Assembly (NCBI GenBank): GCA_964476375.1
Contig: CAYYZW010000155.1
Location: 1 to 64,000 of the forward strand
Source: SAT2750 sp964476375
GTDB taxonomy: Bacteria > Planctomycetota > Planctomycetia > Pirellulales > Pirellulaceae
Reading direction: 5' to 3'
DNA length: 64,000 bases
Shown here: positions 1 through 8,185 of the stretch, piece after piece
Layout of the letters: every line of letters begins with the position of its first letter
Position numbering within the stretch: position 1 is the stretch's first letter
The notes under the pieces: generated by a model
Seen by the model: the letters and a program-made list of their open reading frames with translations, nothing else
Told to the model about the DNA's origin: nothing
Database searches by the model: none
Position numbers and translations under genes: made by a program

Positions 1-948
1 CCCGTGGCGCACCTCGGTTCATTGTTGAACGAGGACGCGCACGCGGCTGCCAGCAGGGCGGCGGAAGCAACCCCCGATCAACTTCAGAAGGACGAGAAGC
101 TCCGCCAAGAGACGGTGGCTATCCTGAATGGCTGGGTGGCTCGTGAAAATTTGTCCCGTTCGCCATCGTTCAAGAAGTTCATCGACGAACATCCACAACT
201 GGCAGAAATTCGCGACGAATTAAGTAACCGTTCGAGCGATTCGAATGCCAGGACCGATGCGCGGCGTTTGAATCGCCTGGTGATCTGCGAGGTCTTCAAG
301 GACTGTCTGCGCCCGGCGCAGCCCCAGCTATTGAACGTGCCTCTCTGGAAACCGATCGATATCCGGGTCCAGACGCTCAATGCCCACGAGGCTTTCATGA
401 TCTGGTTGAAGGCGGCCTTCATCTGTGGTTTCCTGATTGCCAGTCCCTGGGTTTTCTACCAGGTCTGGTCGTTTATCGCTGCCGGCCTTTATTCTCATGA
501 AAAAAAGTATGTCGGGATTTATTTGCCATTGAGCCTGGCTCTTTTTCTGGGGGGAGCCGCACTGGCTTTCTTCTTCGTCTTTGAACCGGTTCTGGATTTT
601 CTTTTCGGCTTTAACCGAGCGATGAACATTCATCCGGATCCACGTATTAGTGAGTGGATGGGATTTGTGCTTTTCCTGCCAATCGGATTTGGTGTCGCAT
701 TCCAGTTGCCGCTGGTGATGTTAATGCTTCACAGGATCGGACTTATTTCCGTGGATGTTTTCGTTGCCAAGTGGCGCGTCGCCGTGCTGGTGATCTGTAT
801 AGTTTCCATGTTGCTGACACCGGCCGACCCGATCAGCATGCTCCTGATGGCAGTTCCGCTTGTCGTGCTCTACTTTTTTGGCATTGGCCTGGCAATCTGG
901 ATGCCACGGATAAAGAATCCCTACTCTGAAGGGTATGATCCTTCTTGA
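1..948 (+). CDS. tatC: Sec-independent (twin-arginine) translocase subunit TatC, 5' partial
   Basis: TatC is the multi-spanning receptor of the twin-arginine translocase that binds RR signal peptides in the inner membrane. The frame is open from base 1, so the true start and the first membrane helix lie upstream; the GTG at 4 is probably internal. The visible protein begins with about 120 hydrophilic residues and then shows the classical TatC core: TLNAHEAFMIWLKAAF, a P-containing helix ending FIAAGLYSHEKKYV, a helix followed by FFVFEPVLDFLFGF, and two further helix pairs including the LTPADPISMLLMAVP stretch. In standard TatC the loop between helices 1 and 2 is about 50 residues, so this copy carries a large periplasmic insertion, a layout I recall for planctomycetes. 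A Tat-dependent substrate candidate lies at 4978-6042. Family call is firm; the insertion is seen in the sequence, its role is unknown. Confidence 0.9.
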   Translation, partial: PVAHLGSLLNEDAHAAASRAAEATPDQLQKDEKLRQETVAILNGWVARENLSRSPSFKKFIDEHPQLAEIRDELSNRSSDSNARTDARRLNRLVICEVFKDCLRPAQPQLLNVPLWKPIDIRVQTLNAHEAFMIWLKAAFICGFLIASPWVFYQVWSFIAAGLYSHEKKYVGIYLPLSLALFLGGAALAFFFVFEPVLDFLFGFNRAMNIHPDPRISEWMGFVLFLPIGFGVAFQLPLVMLMLHRIGLISVDVFVAKWRVAVLVICIVSMLLTPADPISMLLMAVPLVVLYFFGIGLAIWMPRIKNPYSEGYDPS

Positions 949-1007
949 CGAGGGATAGAGGTCATTGGTTGTGGCCTGATCTGCACTTCTTATTGTGACG
1001 CGTGACC

Positions 1008-1973
1008 ATGGCTGCAAGAAAAACCAGGACGGCTTCTTCGAGGAAATCTGCTGAAGAGAATCCCGGAGCGGTGCGACTGCAAAAGCTGCTTGCATCCTGT
1101 GGGCTGGGAAGCAGGCGGGGTTGCGAGGAGTTGATCGAACAGGGCCGGGTCCAGGTGGACCGACAGGTTGTCACGGTGCTGGGGACACGAGTTCATCCTG
1201 GCAGCCAGGAAATACGGGTCGATGGTGTGGTGGTTCAACCGGAGGCCCGGATCTACTACGTCCTCAATAAGCCGGCCGGCGTGCTCTCCACGAACATGGA
1301 TCCTCAGGGGCGCCTGCGTGTTATTGATATCATCCCGACCGAGCAGCGGCTTTTTACCGTGGGACGCTTGGATCGCATGAGCGAGGGATTGATTTTGGTC
1401 ACCAATGACGGGGAACTGGCCAACCAGCTTGCCCATCCTCGCTATGGTGTGACCAAGACATACCGGGTTCAGGTTGCCGGGAGCCCAACCCGAGCCTCCC
1501 TGGCACAGGTTCGCAAGGGAGTTTACCTCGATGACGGCCTGGCCCAGGTCGATGCCCTGCGAGTAAAAAAAAGGCTTGCCCGGAGTACCGAGATGGAGAT
1601 GGTTCTTTCCGAGGGACGCAACCGTGAAATCAGGCGTGTGCTGGCCCGGATCGGCCACAAGGTTTTGAAGCTCAAGCGAATTGCCATCGGTCCGCTCCGA
1701 CTGGGAAAACTTCAGCCGGGGGAATGCCGTGAGTTAACCTCCACGGAAGTTCGTCGACTGCGACAGATTTCCAGCCACCCGGACAGTCTGGGCACGAATT
1801 CGGAGAAAACCACGACGACTTTTTCCAGAACGTCCTCGCGGCGAGGAAAACAAGCGGGGCAACGCTCTTCCCGTACCGGCCGCTCTCGCTCGTCAGGAGC
1901 CCGTGGCCGCACGCGACAAGCACCCAAGAGCCGGAACCGGAATGCACCGCGGCGGGGGAGGAAATCAAGCTGA
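1008..1973 (+). CDS. rluB: 23S rRNA pseudouridine synthase, RsuA/RluB family
   Basis: Isomerises a uridine of rRNA to pseudouridine. An S4 RNA-binding domain covers about residues 20-65 (VRLQKLLASCGLGSRRGCEE). The catalytic RluA/RsuA-type motif GRLDRMSEGLIL follows, with the nucleophilic Asp near residue 122, then the family motif EGRNREIRRVL. The last roughly 70 residues are a low-complexity Arg/Ser-rich basic tail, as in many RluB proteins, likely contacting RNA. An upstream in-frame GTG at 1002 is an alternative start; ATG 1008 is preferred because neither has a clear Shine-Dalgarno. The stop overlaps the next start (TGATG), so translation is probably coupled to pyrK. RluB is favoured over RsuA or RluE because of the length and basic tail; the exact target uridine cannot be read. 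Confidence 0.88.
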   Translation: MAARKTRTASSRKSAEENPGAVRLQKLLASCGLGSRRGCEELIEQGRVQVDRQVVTVLGTRVHPGSQEIRVDGVVVQPEARIYYVLNKPAGVLSTNMDPQGRLRVIDIIPTEQRLFTVGRLDRMSEGLILVTNDGELANQLAHPRYGVTKTYRVQVAGSPTRASLAQVRKGVYLDDGLAQVDALRVKKRLARSTEMEMVLSEGRNREIRRVLARIGHKVLKLKRIAIGPLRLGKLQPGECRELTSTEVRRLRQISSHPDSLGTNSEKTTTTFSRTSSRRGKQAGQRSSRTGRSRSSGARGRTRQAPKSRNRNAPRRGRKSS

Positions 1974-2863
1974 TGGATAATCCGCTTCATGCATCCTGTT
2001 ATGCAGACCAGGCGGTGCAACAAAGAGTTGAGATCCTTGAGAATGTACCCCTTGCTGAACAGACATATCGTCTTCGGTTTCGTTGCCCGCCTCTTGCCCA
2101 GCGTGTGCTGCCCGGCCAGTTCCTGATGCTGCGGATCGCCGGTTTTGACGATCCCCTGATCGGTCGTCCCCTGGCACTCTATGACGTGATCAACGATGAA
2201 CAGGGCCACGGGCAGGATGTCGACGTTGTTTACATCGTCAAGGGCAACCTCACGACCCGGCTGGCGGACTGTCAGCCGGGAGTGGAACTGGATGTCTGGG
2301 GACCACTCGGAAACGGCTTCCCTGCCTCTCCCACGGGCCGACTGATCATGGTTGCTGGTGGAATCGGCCAGACGCCATTTCTGGCACTTGGCAAGTTCCA
2401 TTTGGGGCAGCAGGCCTATGGTGGCGAGGTCGATGCCAGGCCGCTCTCGCAACGGGTGACCCTCTGCTACGGTGCCCGTCGCGCCGGTTTCATGGCGGGA
2501 CTGGATGATTTCGAAGGAGCCGGTTTCGACCTGAGACTCGCGACCGATGATGGTTCCCGGGGGCACCATGGCCTGGTAACGGATCTGCTCGAGGAGGTAC
2601 TGGCGGAGCAGCCGGATGCACGTTCGCCGGACGATCGACGGATCGTCTGTTGTGGTCCGGAACGGATGATGGAGGCGGTAGCCGAGGTTGCCCGGCAGCA
2701 TGGAGTCTGTTGCCACGTTTCCCTGGAAACACCAATGGCGTGCGGAATCGGGATCTGTTTCACCTGCGTGGCGAAAGTCCGTGAAGCGAATGGAGAGTGG
2801 GACTACAAGAGGACGTGCGTTGAGGGGCCGGTTTTTGATGCCGAACGCATCGTCTGGGATTAA
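1973..2863 (+). CDS. pyrK: Dihydroorotate dehydrogenase electron-transfer subunit, PyrK-like flavoprotein
   Basis: Ferredoxin-reductase-fold protein of 296 residues that passes electrons between NAD(H), FAD and a 2Fe-2S cluster; in type 1B dihydroorotate dehydrogenase it partners PyrD in pyrimidine synthesis. Seen: FAD-binding segment GRPLALYDV (about 62-70), nucleotide-binding VAGGIGQTPFLALG (about 124-137), and a C-terminal cluster with Cys near 257, 262, 265 and 282 (pattern C-x4-C-x2-C-x16-C), the PyrK arrangement. It starts inside the rluB stop codon, implying translational coupling. No pyrD is visible in the window, so the catalytic partner must be elsewhere; the close relatives in sulfide dehydrogenase or NfnA (beta subunit) are a less likely alternative. 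Confidence 0.82.
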   Translation: MDNPLHASCYADQAVQQRVEILENVPLAEQTYRLRFRCPPLAQRVLPGQFLMLRIAGFDDPLIGRPLALYDVINDEQGHGQDVDVVYIVKGNLTTRLADCQPGVELDVWGPLGNGFPASPTGRLIMVAGGIGQTPFLALGKFHLGQQAYGGEVDARPLSQRVTLCYGARRAGFMAGLDDFEGAGFDLRLATDDGSRGHHGLVTDLLEEVLAEQPDARSPDDRRIVCCGPERMMEAVAEVARQHGVCCHVSLETPMACGIGICFTCVAKVREANGEWDYKRTCVEGPVFDAERIVWD

Positions 2864-2877
2864 CCGCCAGGGGCAGC

Positions 2878-3219
2878 CTAGGCGCCCTGCTTGACCGACA
2901 GGATCAATCGCTGCAACCGGGACTTGGTTCGGGCTGCTGTGTTGCGGTGGATGAGATTTGTCAAACCGGCTCGGTCCAGTTTCCTTTGAGCAACGCGATA
3001 CTGGGTTTCCAGGGACTCCACCTGGTCCTGGATTGCTGCAGAGACGTCGTCACCGGACTTTCCGTCGGCTTCAAGTGACTGGCGGACTTTTGCGATTTCC
3101 GCTGCGGCTTCCCGTACCTTGCGTATTTCTGTCCTCATCGCCGATTTCCTGGACCGGTTCCGCGCACGGTGGGCCTTGTTCTGTCGAAGTCGTTTTTTGG
3201 CGCTGTTGGAATTGGGCAT
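2878..3219 (-). CDS. rpsT: 30S ribosomal protein S20
   Basis: Primary 16S rRNA-binding protein of the small subunit. The N-terminus MPNSNSAKKRLRQNKAHRAR and the following basic helix are the S20 signature, and the C-terminal motif GLTNLIHRNTAARTKSRL matches the family's end. At 113 residues it is longer than the usual 85-90; the extra length lies in a mid-protein helix-rich segment (about residues 37-75, rich in E, A, Q and V). It stands alone on the minus strand, convergent with pyrK with only 14 bases between stops. No strong Shine-Dalgarno precedes the ATG; GGTAAG about 9 bases upstream is the nearest candidate. Confidence 0.93.
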   Translation of the reverse strand: MPNSNSAKKRLRQNKAHRARNRSRKSAMRTEIRKVREAAAEIAKVRQSLEADGKSGDDVSAAIQDQVESLETQYRVAQRKLDRAGLTNLIHRNTAARTKSRLQRLILSVKQGA

Positions 3220-3466
3220 CGCGTTTGTCTTACCACGGGGGTCGTTGTTTCTAGTTGCCTATCCCCGGGTAGCCGCCTTCGAAGTGAAGAACGGCTGGTC
3301 TCCGGGATTCCCCACTATGGACGATTCAGCAGATCTTGTCCAGCGGACAGGGAGCTTTCGAGTGGGAGGCTTGTTGCCCCTGCACTTCCGGTCATCCCTT
3401 GCGAACTTGGCAGAAGCAAGTTTCAATTAAGTTGTTCCAGGAGATCGTCTTTCACGGGTCACGTCT

Positions 3467-4981
3467 ATGAATGCGCCAGCACCTTCCCGGTTGACGAGGG
3501 TTTACCTGGTAGGTTCCGGACCCGGGGATCCGGGCATGATCACGCTCCAGGCAATCCAGTGCCTCGCCAGGGCAGACGTGATCCTCTACGACTACCTGGT
3601 GAATCCCCAGATTCTGGATTACGCTTCTCCCGCTGCCGAAAAAATATGCCTGGGCAAGCATGGGCAGTCGCGGATCTGGACGCAGGACCAGATCAACCAA
3701 CAGATCGTGGAGCTGGCTTCCGCCGGGAAGACCGTGGTGCGGCTCAAGGGTGGCGATCCAAGCATGTTTGCTCACGTGGCAGATGAATCCGAGGTCCTGG
3801 CCGGGGAAGGGATTCCCTTTGAGGTGATCCCGGGAATCACGGCAGCATTAGCCGCTGGCAGCTGCGTTGGAGTTCCCTTGACCCATCGCCGCCTTGCTTC
3901 TGCCGTGGCCTTTGTGACCGGCCAGGAAGATCCCGATAAGACCGATCCGGCGCTGGATTACGACGGGCTGGCCCGCTTTCCCGGAACACTTGTTTTTTAC
4001 ATGGGGGTCACGACAGCGGCCGTCTGGACCGAGGCCCTGATGGCGGCGGGAAAGCCTGCCGAAACCCCTGCAGTGATCGTGCGACGGGTCAGTTGTCCGG
4101 ATCAAGAAGTGATTCGCTGTTGCCTTGGAGAAGTTGCCTCGCAGATGACACCGGTCAAGAAATTGCGCCCGCCGGTAATCGTGATCCTTGGAGAGGTTGC
4201 CGGGCTGGAAGAGAATCTTTGCTGGTTGCAGCAAAGACCTCTGTTTGGCAAGACCGTCCTTGTGACACGTGCTGCATCCCAGTCGACGGAATTGGTTCAG
4301 CAGTGTGTGGAGCAGGGAGCCCGGGTGCTTGTTCAGCCCGCGATTGAAATCTCGGCACTGGAAGACAACAGTCAGCTGGATACGATGCTGGAAAATATAG
4401 ACCAGTTTGACTGGCTTGTTTTTTCGAGTCGGAATGGCGTGCAGTTTCTTGTCGACCGCCTGCTCCAGACCGGGAAGGACGTCCGTGCCCTGGCCGGGCT
4501 GCAGCTGGCGGCTATTGGCCCGGGGACCAGCCAGGCACTGGCCGGGTACCACCTGGGAACGGACCTGCAGCCGGCAGAATACCGGGCCGAAGCGCTGGCC
4601 GAGGCACTGAAGCCGGAGGCGGCGGATGGAAAGCGATTCTTGCTGGTACGGGGAAGCCGGGGGAGGGAAGTGCTCTCGGAGATGCTTCGCGATGCCGGCG
4701 GCGACGTCCAGCAGCTGGTTGTTTATCAAAGTACCGACGTTGGGCATGTCGCCCCCTCCGTTGTGGAGGAACTGGAGGCGGGGAATGTCGACTGGATCAC
4801 TGTCACCAGTTCCGCGATTGCCCGCTCGCTGGTATCGCTGCTGGGGGACAAGCTCTCCATGGCGCCTCTGGCAAGTATCAGCTCTTTGACATCGAGCACG
4901 CTGGAGGAGCTGGGTTATCCCACGACCGCCGAGGCAGAGACTTCTACCATGGACGGTCTGGTCAAGGCGATCTGCCGCTAA
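3467..4981 (+). CDS. cobA-hemD: Fused uroporphyrinogen-III C-methyltransferase / uroporphyrinogen-III synthase
   Basis: Bifunctional tetrapyrrole enzyme of 504 residues. Residues about 8-255 are the SAM-dependent methyltransferase that makes precorrin-2 (SUMT): VYLVGSGPGDPGMITLQA at the start, VVRLKGGDPSMFA, the VIPGITAALAAG segment and FVTGQEDP. Residues about 260-500 are uroporphyrinogen-III synthase (HemD): GKTVLVTRAASQSTELV, DWLVFSSRNGVQFLVDRL and a C-terminal DWITVTSSAIARSL. The fusion therefore closes the ring of hydroxymethylbilane and commits it to the siroheme/cobalamin branch; plain HemD activity would still serve haem. Such fusions are known in several phyla. The last bases overlap the end of the convergent minus-strand gene by four. 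The ATG lacks a well-placed Shine-Dalgarno. Confidence 0.92.
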   Translation: MNAPAPSRLTRVYLVGSGPGDPGMITLQAIQCLARADVILYDYLVNPQILDYASPAAEKICLGKHGQSRIWTQDQINQQIVELASAGKTVVRLKGGDPSMFAHVADESEVLAGEGIPFEVIPGITAALAAGSCVGVPLTHRRLASAVAFVTGQEDPDKTDPALDYDGLARFPGTLVFYMGVTTAAVWTEALMAAGKPAETPAVIVRRVSCPDQEVIRCCLGEVASQMTPVKKLRPPVIVILGEVAGLEENLCWLQQRPLFGKTVLVTRAASQSTELVQQCVEQGARVLVQPAIEISALEDNSQLDTMLENIDQFDWLVFSSRNGVQFLVDRLLQTGKDVRALAGLQLAAIGPGTSQALAGYHLGTDLQPAEYRAEALAEALKPEAADGKRFLLVRGSRGREVLSEMLRDAGGDVQQLVVYQSTDVGHVAPSVVEELEAGNVDWITVTSSAIARSLVSLLGDKLSMAPLASISSLTSSTLEELGYPTTAEAETSTMDGLVKAICR

Positions 4982-6042
4982 CGCTGGTAGATCGGTACAA
5001 AGGCCTGGTCCAGCTGCAGCATGATCAGGTTGCAGCTGGTGACATAGATCGGACCGATATTGCCGGTCCAGTTGCCGGTGTCAGCCTGCTCGGAGACAAG
5101 TTTCGCATACAACTTGTCACGGAAAGGATCCCATTCCTTGGCACCCTGTCGGTAGACAACCTGGGAATAGTACAGGTAGGTATAGTGCCAGTGGCCAAAG
5201 GACCGGGCGCCGGAGGAAATCCCGTGCAGCTGTTGCTTGCTGTACTTGAGCATTTCAGGCACGTGCTTGCTGTCATAATCACCAGCGTTATAGAGTGCCG
5301 CCAGTGCAGCGGCCGTGATCGCCGGTCGAGAGCTTCACCGGTTCCGGGAGCTATAGGAGATGCCCCCGTCGGCATTCTTGCACTTGTAGATGTAGTTCTT
5401 GGCTTTTTCGATGACCTCCCCGGCCACCGGGATGCCGGCGTTCCGGCATCCACGAAGACCCTGAACCTGGGTGATCGTCGTGGATCCCTCATCAAAGTTA
5501 TTTCCGTCCTTTGCACTGACATACCCCCAGCCGCCGGAGGGGGTCTGGGCCTTGCTGCTAAAGTCGACCGCTTTCTTGAGGATCTCCACGAGTTCCTCAC
5601 GGCGTTCAATATCTTCTTCCTCGCCGAGGACCTGGGAGAGAAAGAGCATGGCGAATCCGTGGCCATAGGTGTAGCGGTTGTCTGTCAGGGGGTCTCCAAT
5701 CAGGCCATTGCCGCGGGACTTGGAGGTCAGGTAATTCACGGTGTTCCGAATGGTCCTGGCATACGGCCCCTGGGTGGTTGTGGATCCGGAGCAGATCAGC
5801 GCCGTACCTGCCAACGCCGTCATGGCGGTAGGGTAATTGCCCGCCGTCCAGTGTCCCAGGGAGGATTGGGTCTTCTTTATCCAGTCCAGTCCCTTGCGAA
5901 TCGATGCCTGCCAGGCAGGGACTTTTTTCCCGCCCGGGAGGGTCGCGGCGCTACCTGTAATTCCTGCCCCGACCGTGGCAGCGGCTATCGATGCGAGTAC
6001 ATCCCTGCGACTGTATTGCTGCTTGGAGCCATCCTTGTACAT
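4978..6042 (-). pseudogene. Tat-exported squalene-cyclase-like alpha/alpha-toroid protein, interrupted by an in-frame TGA
   Basis: A secreted toroid protein of the prenyltransferase/squalene oxidase repeat type. The chosen ATG (6042) follows GGCGGGAA and gives a textbook twin-arginine signal, SRRDVLASIAAATVGAG, at residues about 10-26. Repeats with QxxxGxW-like features follow (GLDWIKKTQSSLGHWTAGNYPTA is the first). At 5335-5337 an in-frame TGA follows YSSRNR. Beyond it the same frame continues with SSRPAITAAALAALYNAGDY and another 118 codons of convincing homologous sequence to the natural end at 4978. From memory, relatives carry Gly at this place (GGSRPAITAAA), so GGA to TGA by one substitution would explain it. 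It may be a true nonsense mutation, a sequencing error, or readthrough; selenocysteine is unlikely. No catalytic DxDD cyclase motif is visible. An upstream GTG (6111) is possible but gives a poorer signal peptide. Confidence 0.72.
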
Positions 6043-6149
6043 GCTATTCCCGCCTGAGGACCCTGTTTTTAACTGCTTTTTGCTGTTCTGCACCGCTTTC
6101 GTCATTGTCACTCAATCGGGGAAGAAAGTCTAACCTGCTGGTTGCTTCT

Positions 6150-8135
6150 TTATTCAGCCACCATGATCGATCGACGATCTCGATCCTTGATCAACCGGTC
6201 GATCACCGCCTTTTCCAGTGAGCCGTCGGATTTCACGAGCACGGCCTCCGGAATGACCGGCAGGGACGAGCTGTCCAGCCAGCGTTTCAGAAAATTGTCC
6301 TGGACCTGCTGGAGTGGTTCAAGTTCATCAATGAAATCATAGGAGTCATCGCCATTTAAACGGGAAAAGAGACTGTGTGACTGCATGGCCTTCTGGCTGA
6401 CAAATCGGTTGACAGAGTAGTCATCGGTGCGGATCAGGTTGAGCAGGGGAAGTTGCCAGTTCTCCCCGGAGATATCGATCGCTGGCTGCCATCCCATGTG
6501 CCAGCTACCGATCGCTCGCTGCACCGCATCCCCGCCGAGAATCCAACGGACGGAAGCCGCCACCTCTGCCTGGTCCCTGTCCAGTTCTACCGGCTTGTGG
6601 CCATACCAGCTTGCCATCTTCCTGGACGTCCACTCGAGTGTTTTGTCGAGGTGGCAGAGGTTGCAGGCATTGGGTCGGCCACTTTGGTCCTCGTTGGCAA
6701 CACTGGGGGAATCCACCCGGTGGGAACGAATCGCTCCCATCAGGGCGAATGAGGTATGGGGCATGTGGCAGTTGTAACAACGGCTTCCTTCTGAGTCCTC
6801 TGCATGGTGGGTGTGCTGACGGAGGGATTCCCCGACCTCCTCGTGGCAGCGAAGGCAGGAGGTGTTGGTGCCTGCCTGGAGTGTCATCTGGTCCGAAGGT
6901 CCAGTGTTATTATGCATCGAGTGGCAGTCGAGACAGGTCATGGTCCCTTTCTGAAAACAGGCGGAAATGGCCATGCCAAGGTATTCCCTGCCCCCGATGC
7001 GGATACTGCCGTCTTTCCAGAAGGCGTCGTGGTGCGTGTGCGTCTCCGCATCCTGGTCTCCGTAAAAGATAAGCTGGTGGGTCTTGTCCAGCCGCATCGC
7101 ACCCGGCCGGAAGGTATTACCATGCTTCAGGAAATTCTGCATGTTGACCGGTTCGAATGTGCTGTGACACTGGCCACAGGCTTCGGCCGACTGCTGCTGC
7201 GTGGCCGTGCCCGGGTTGAAAATGGTCGGGTCAGGCTTGTCATCGAGTCGATCCTGGTAGCGTGCAATCGGATTACTATGCCGCTTGACGTGTTCCGCGG
7301 CGGGACCGTGGCAGGCCTCGCAGGCAATCCCCAGCTCCGAGACAGCGGTATCCAGCTCGTAGTTGTTCTGGAACTGCTTGACCGTGAGCTTGGGGTTGCC
7401 ATTGACCGAGTGGCAAATGATGCAGTTGCTGGTCCAGAGTGCCGGTGGGCGACCGTAACGGGGATCCACGATGAAAGAATCCTCGTAGGGAATCCACTTC
7501 TCGTCGGGGATGAAATAGACCCAGGGAAAGAGCCGAAGTTCCTGGTCCCGTTCCTGGCTGGGGAGCCAGTACATCTGCATCTTGTGGGAACCGGTCGTCA
7601 TCACGACACGACTGTCGACCATCGGGGGAGCAGGATCTGTTCGCGGGTAATAGAAGTTCTCAAAAGAGTCAGACAATTCGTTCTGCCTGAGAAGGGCAAA
7701 CTCGAGATCCGGATCAGGTGTCCTGACCCAGTACTCATCCCCTTCCTGCCAGACCCGGAAAGTGGTTGTGCCGAGCTTCAGTTCACGGCCGTCAAAGGGG
7801 GCCTTGATCCCTTCTGATCCTGCCACCATGGTCATGGAGCGATGGTAGGAGTCATGCCAGCTATGGTATTCTCCCGGGTGGCAGCTGCGGCAGCTGGTCG
7901 ATGAGATGAACTCCCCTGCCAGGTCCTGGTGTGGGACGGTGCGCTCCATTTGCTCATCAGCCCGTGGCCGCAGGGTGTACGCCATAACAAGAAACAGTGC
8001 CAGGCAGGCAGCAAGACCGGCAAGGATCCTGGCCAATTCTGCTGATCCGGCCCGAAGTGTACGATAACTTCCCAGGGCAGCAACAAAGGCAAACAGCAGG
8101 ACTCCGAGGCAGACACTTAAATCCCAGTAGTTCAT
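6150..8135 (-). CDS. Membrane-anchored octahaem c-type cytochrome
   Basis: A 661-residue periplasmic electron carrier with eight CxxCH haem-attachment motifs: CRSCH (about residue 82), CIICH, CEACH, CGQCH, CLDCH, CLRCH, CYNCH and CNLCH (about 491). Two N-terminal hydrophobic helices (residues about 6-26 and 36-53) anchor it in the membrane. Extra His residues near the motifs (HTHHDAFW, CHMPH, HHAED) could serve as distal ligands. The region from the sixth haem on resembles the cytochrome c family proteins with RPNACNLCH-type endings found in planctomycetes and deltaproteobacteria. It follows the VWA gene by 50 bases on the same strand and precedes the toroid gene, so the three may be one transcript. 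Its donor and acceptor are unknown; there is no sequence reason to call it nitrite reductase or hydroxylamine oxidoreductase. Confidence 0.82.
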   Translation of the reverse strand: MNYWDLSVCLGVLLFAFVAALGSYRTLRAGSAELARILAGLAACLALFLVMAYTLRPRADEQMERTVPHQDLAGEFISSTSCRSCHPGEYHSWHDSYHRSMTMVAGSEGIKAPFDGRELKLGTTTFRVWQEGDEYWVRTPDPDLEFALLRQNELSDSFENFYYPRTDPAPPMVDSRVVMTTGSHKMQMYWLPSQERDQELRLFPWVYFIPDEKWIPYEDSFIVDPRYGRPPALWTSNCIICHSVNGNPKLTVKQFQNNYELDTAVSELGIACEACHGPAAEHVKRHSNPIARYQDRLDDKPDPTIFNPGTATQQQSAEACGQCHSTFEPVNMQNFLKHGNTFRPGAMRLDKTHQLIFYGDQDAETHTHHDAFWKDGSIRIGGREYLGMAISACFQKGTMTCLDCHSMHNNTGPSDQMTLQAGTNTSCLRCHEEVGESLRQHTHHAEDSEGSRCYNCHMPHTSFALMGAIRSHRVDSPSVANEDQSGRPNACNLCHLDKTLEWTSRKMASWYGHKPVELDRDQAEVAASVRWILGGDAVQRAIGSWHMGWQPAIDISGENWQLPLLNLIRTDDYSVNRFVSQKAMQSHSLFSRLNGDDSYDFIDELEPLQQVQDNFLKRWLDSSSLPVIPEAVLVKSDGSLEKAVIDRLIKDRDRRSIMVAE

Positions 8136-8185
8136 CGATTGTCGAATGGGACTGGGAGATGTTCCCTGGATCCCGTTCTCTTTGG

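Noticed and set aside
5335..5337. TGA as a selenocysteine codon
   Set aside because: No clear bacterial SECIS-like hairpin follows directly, and relatives appear to have Gly rather than Cys at this position. A substitution is simpler.
5185..6057. Plus-strand 290-codon frame opposite the toroid gene
   Set aside because: It has no start signal and no homologous pattern; the minus-strand reading across the TGA gives the family sequence.
6804..7817. Long plus-strand open frame (337 codons) opposite the octahaem cytochrome
   Set aside because: It is the antisense of a convincing multi-haem gene; its product has no recognisable motif and the frame is long only because the opposite gene is GC-rich.
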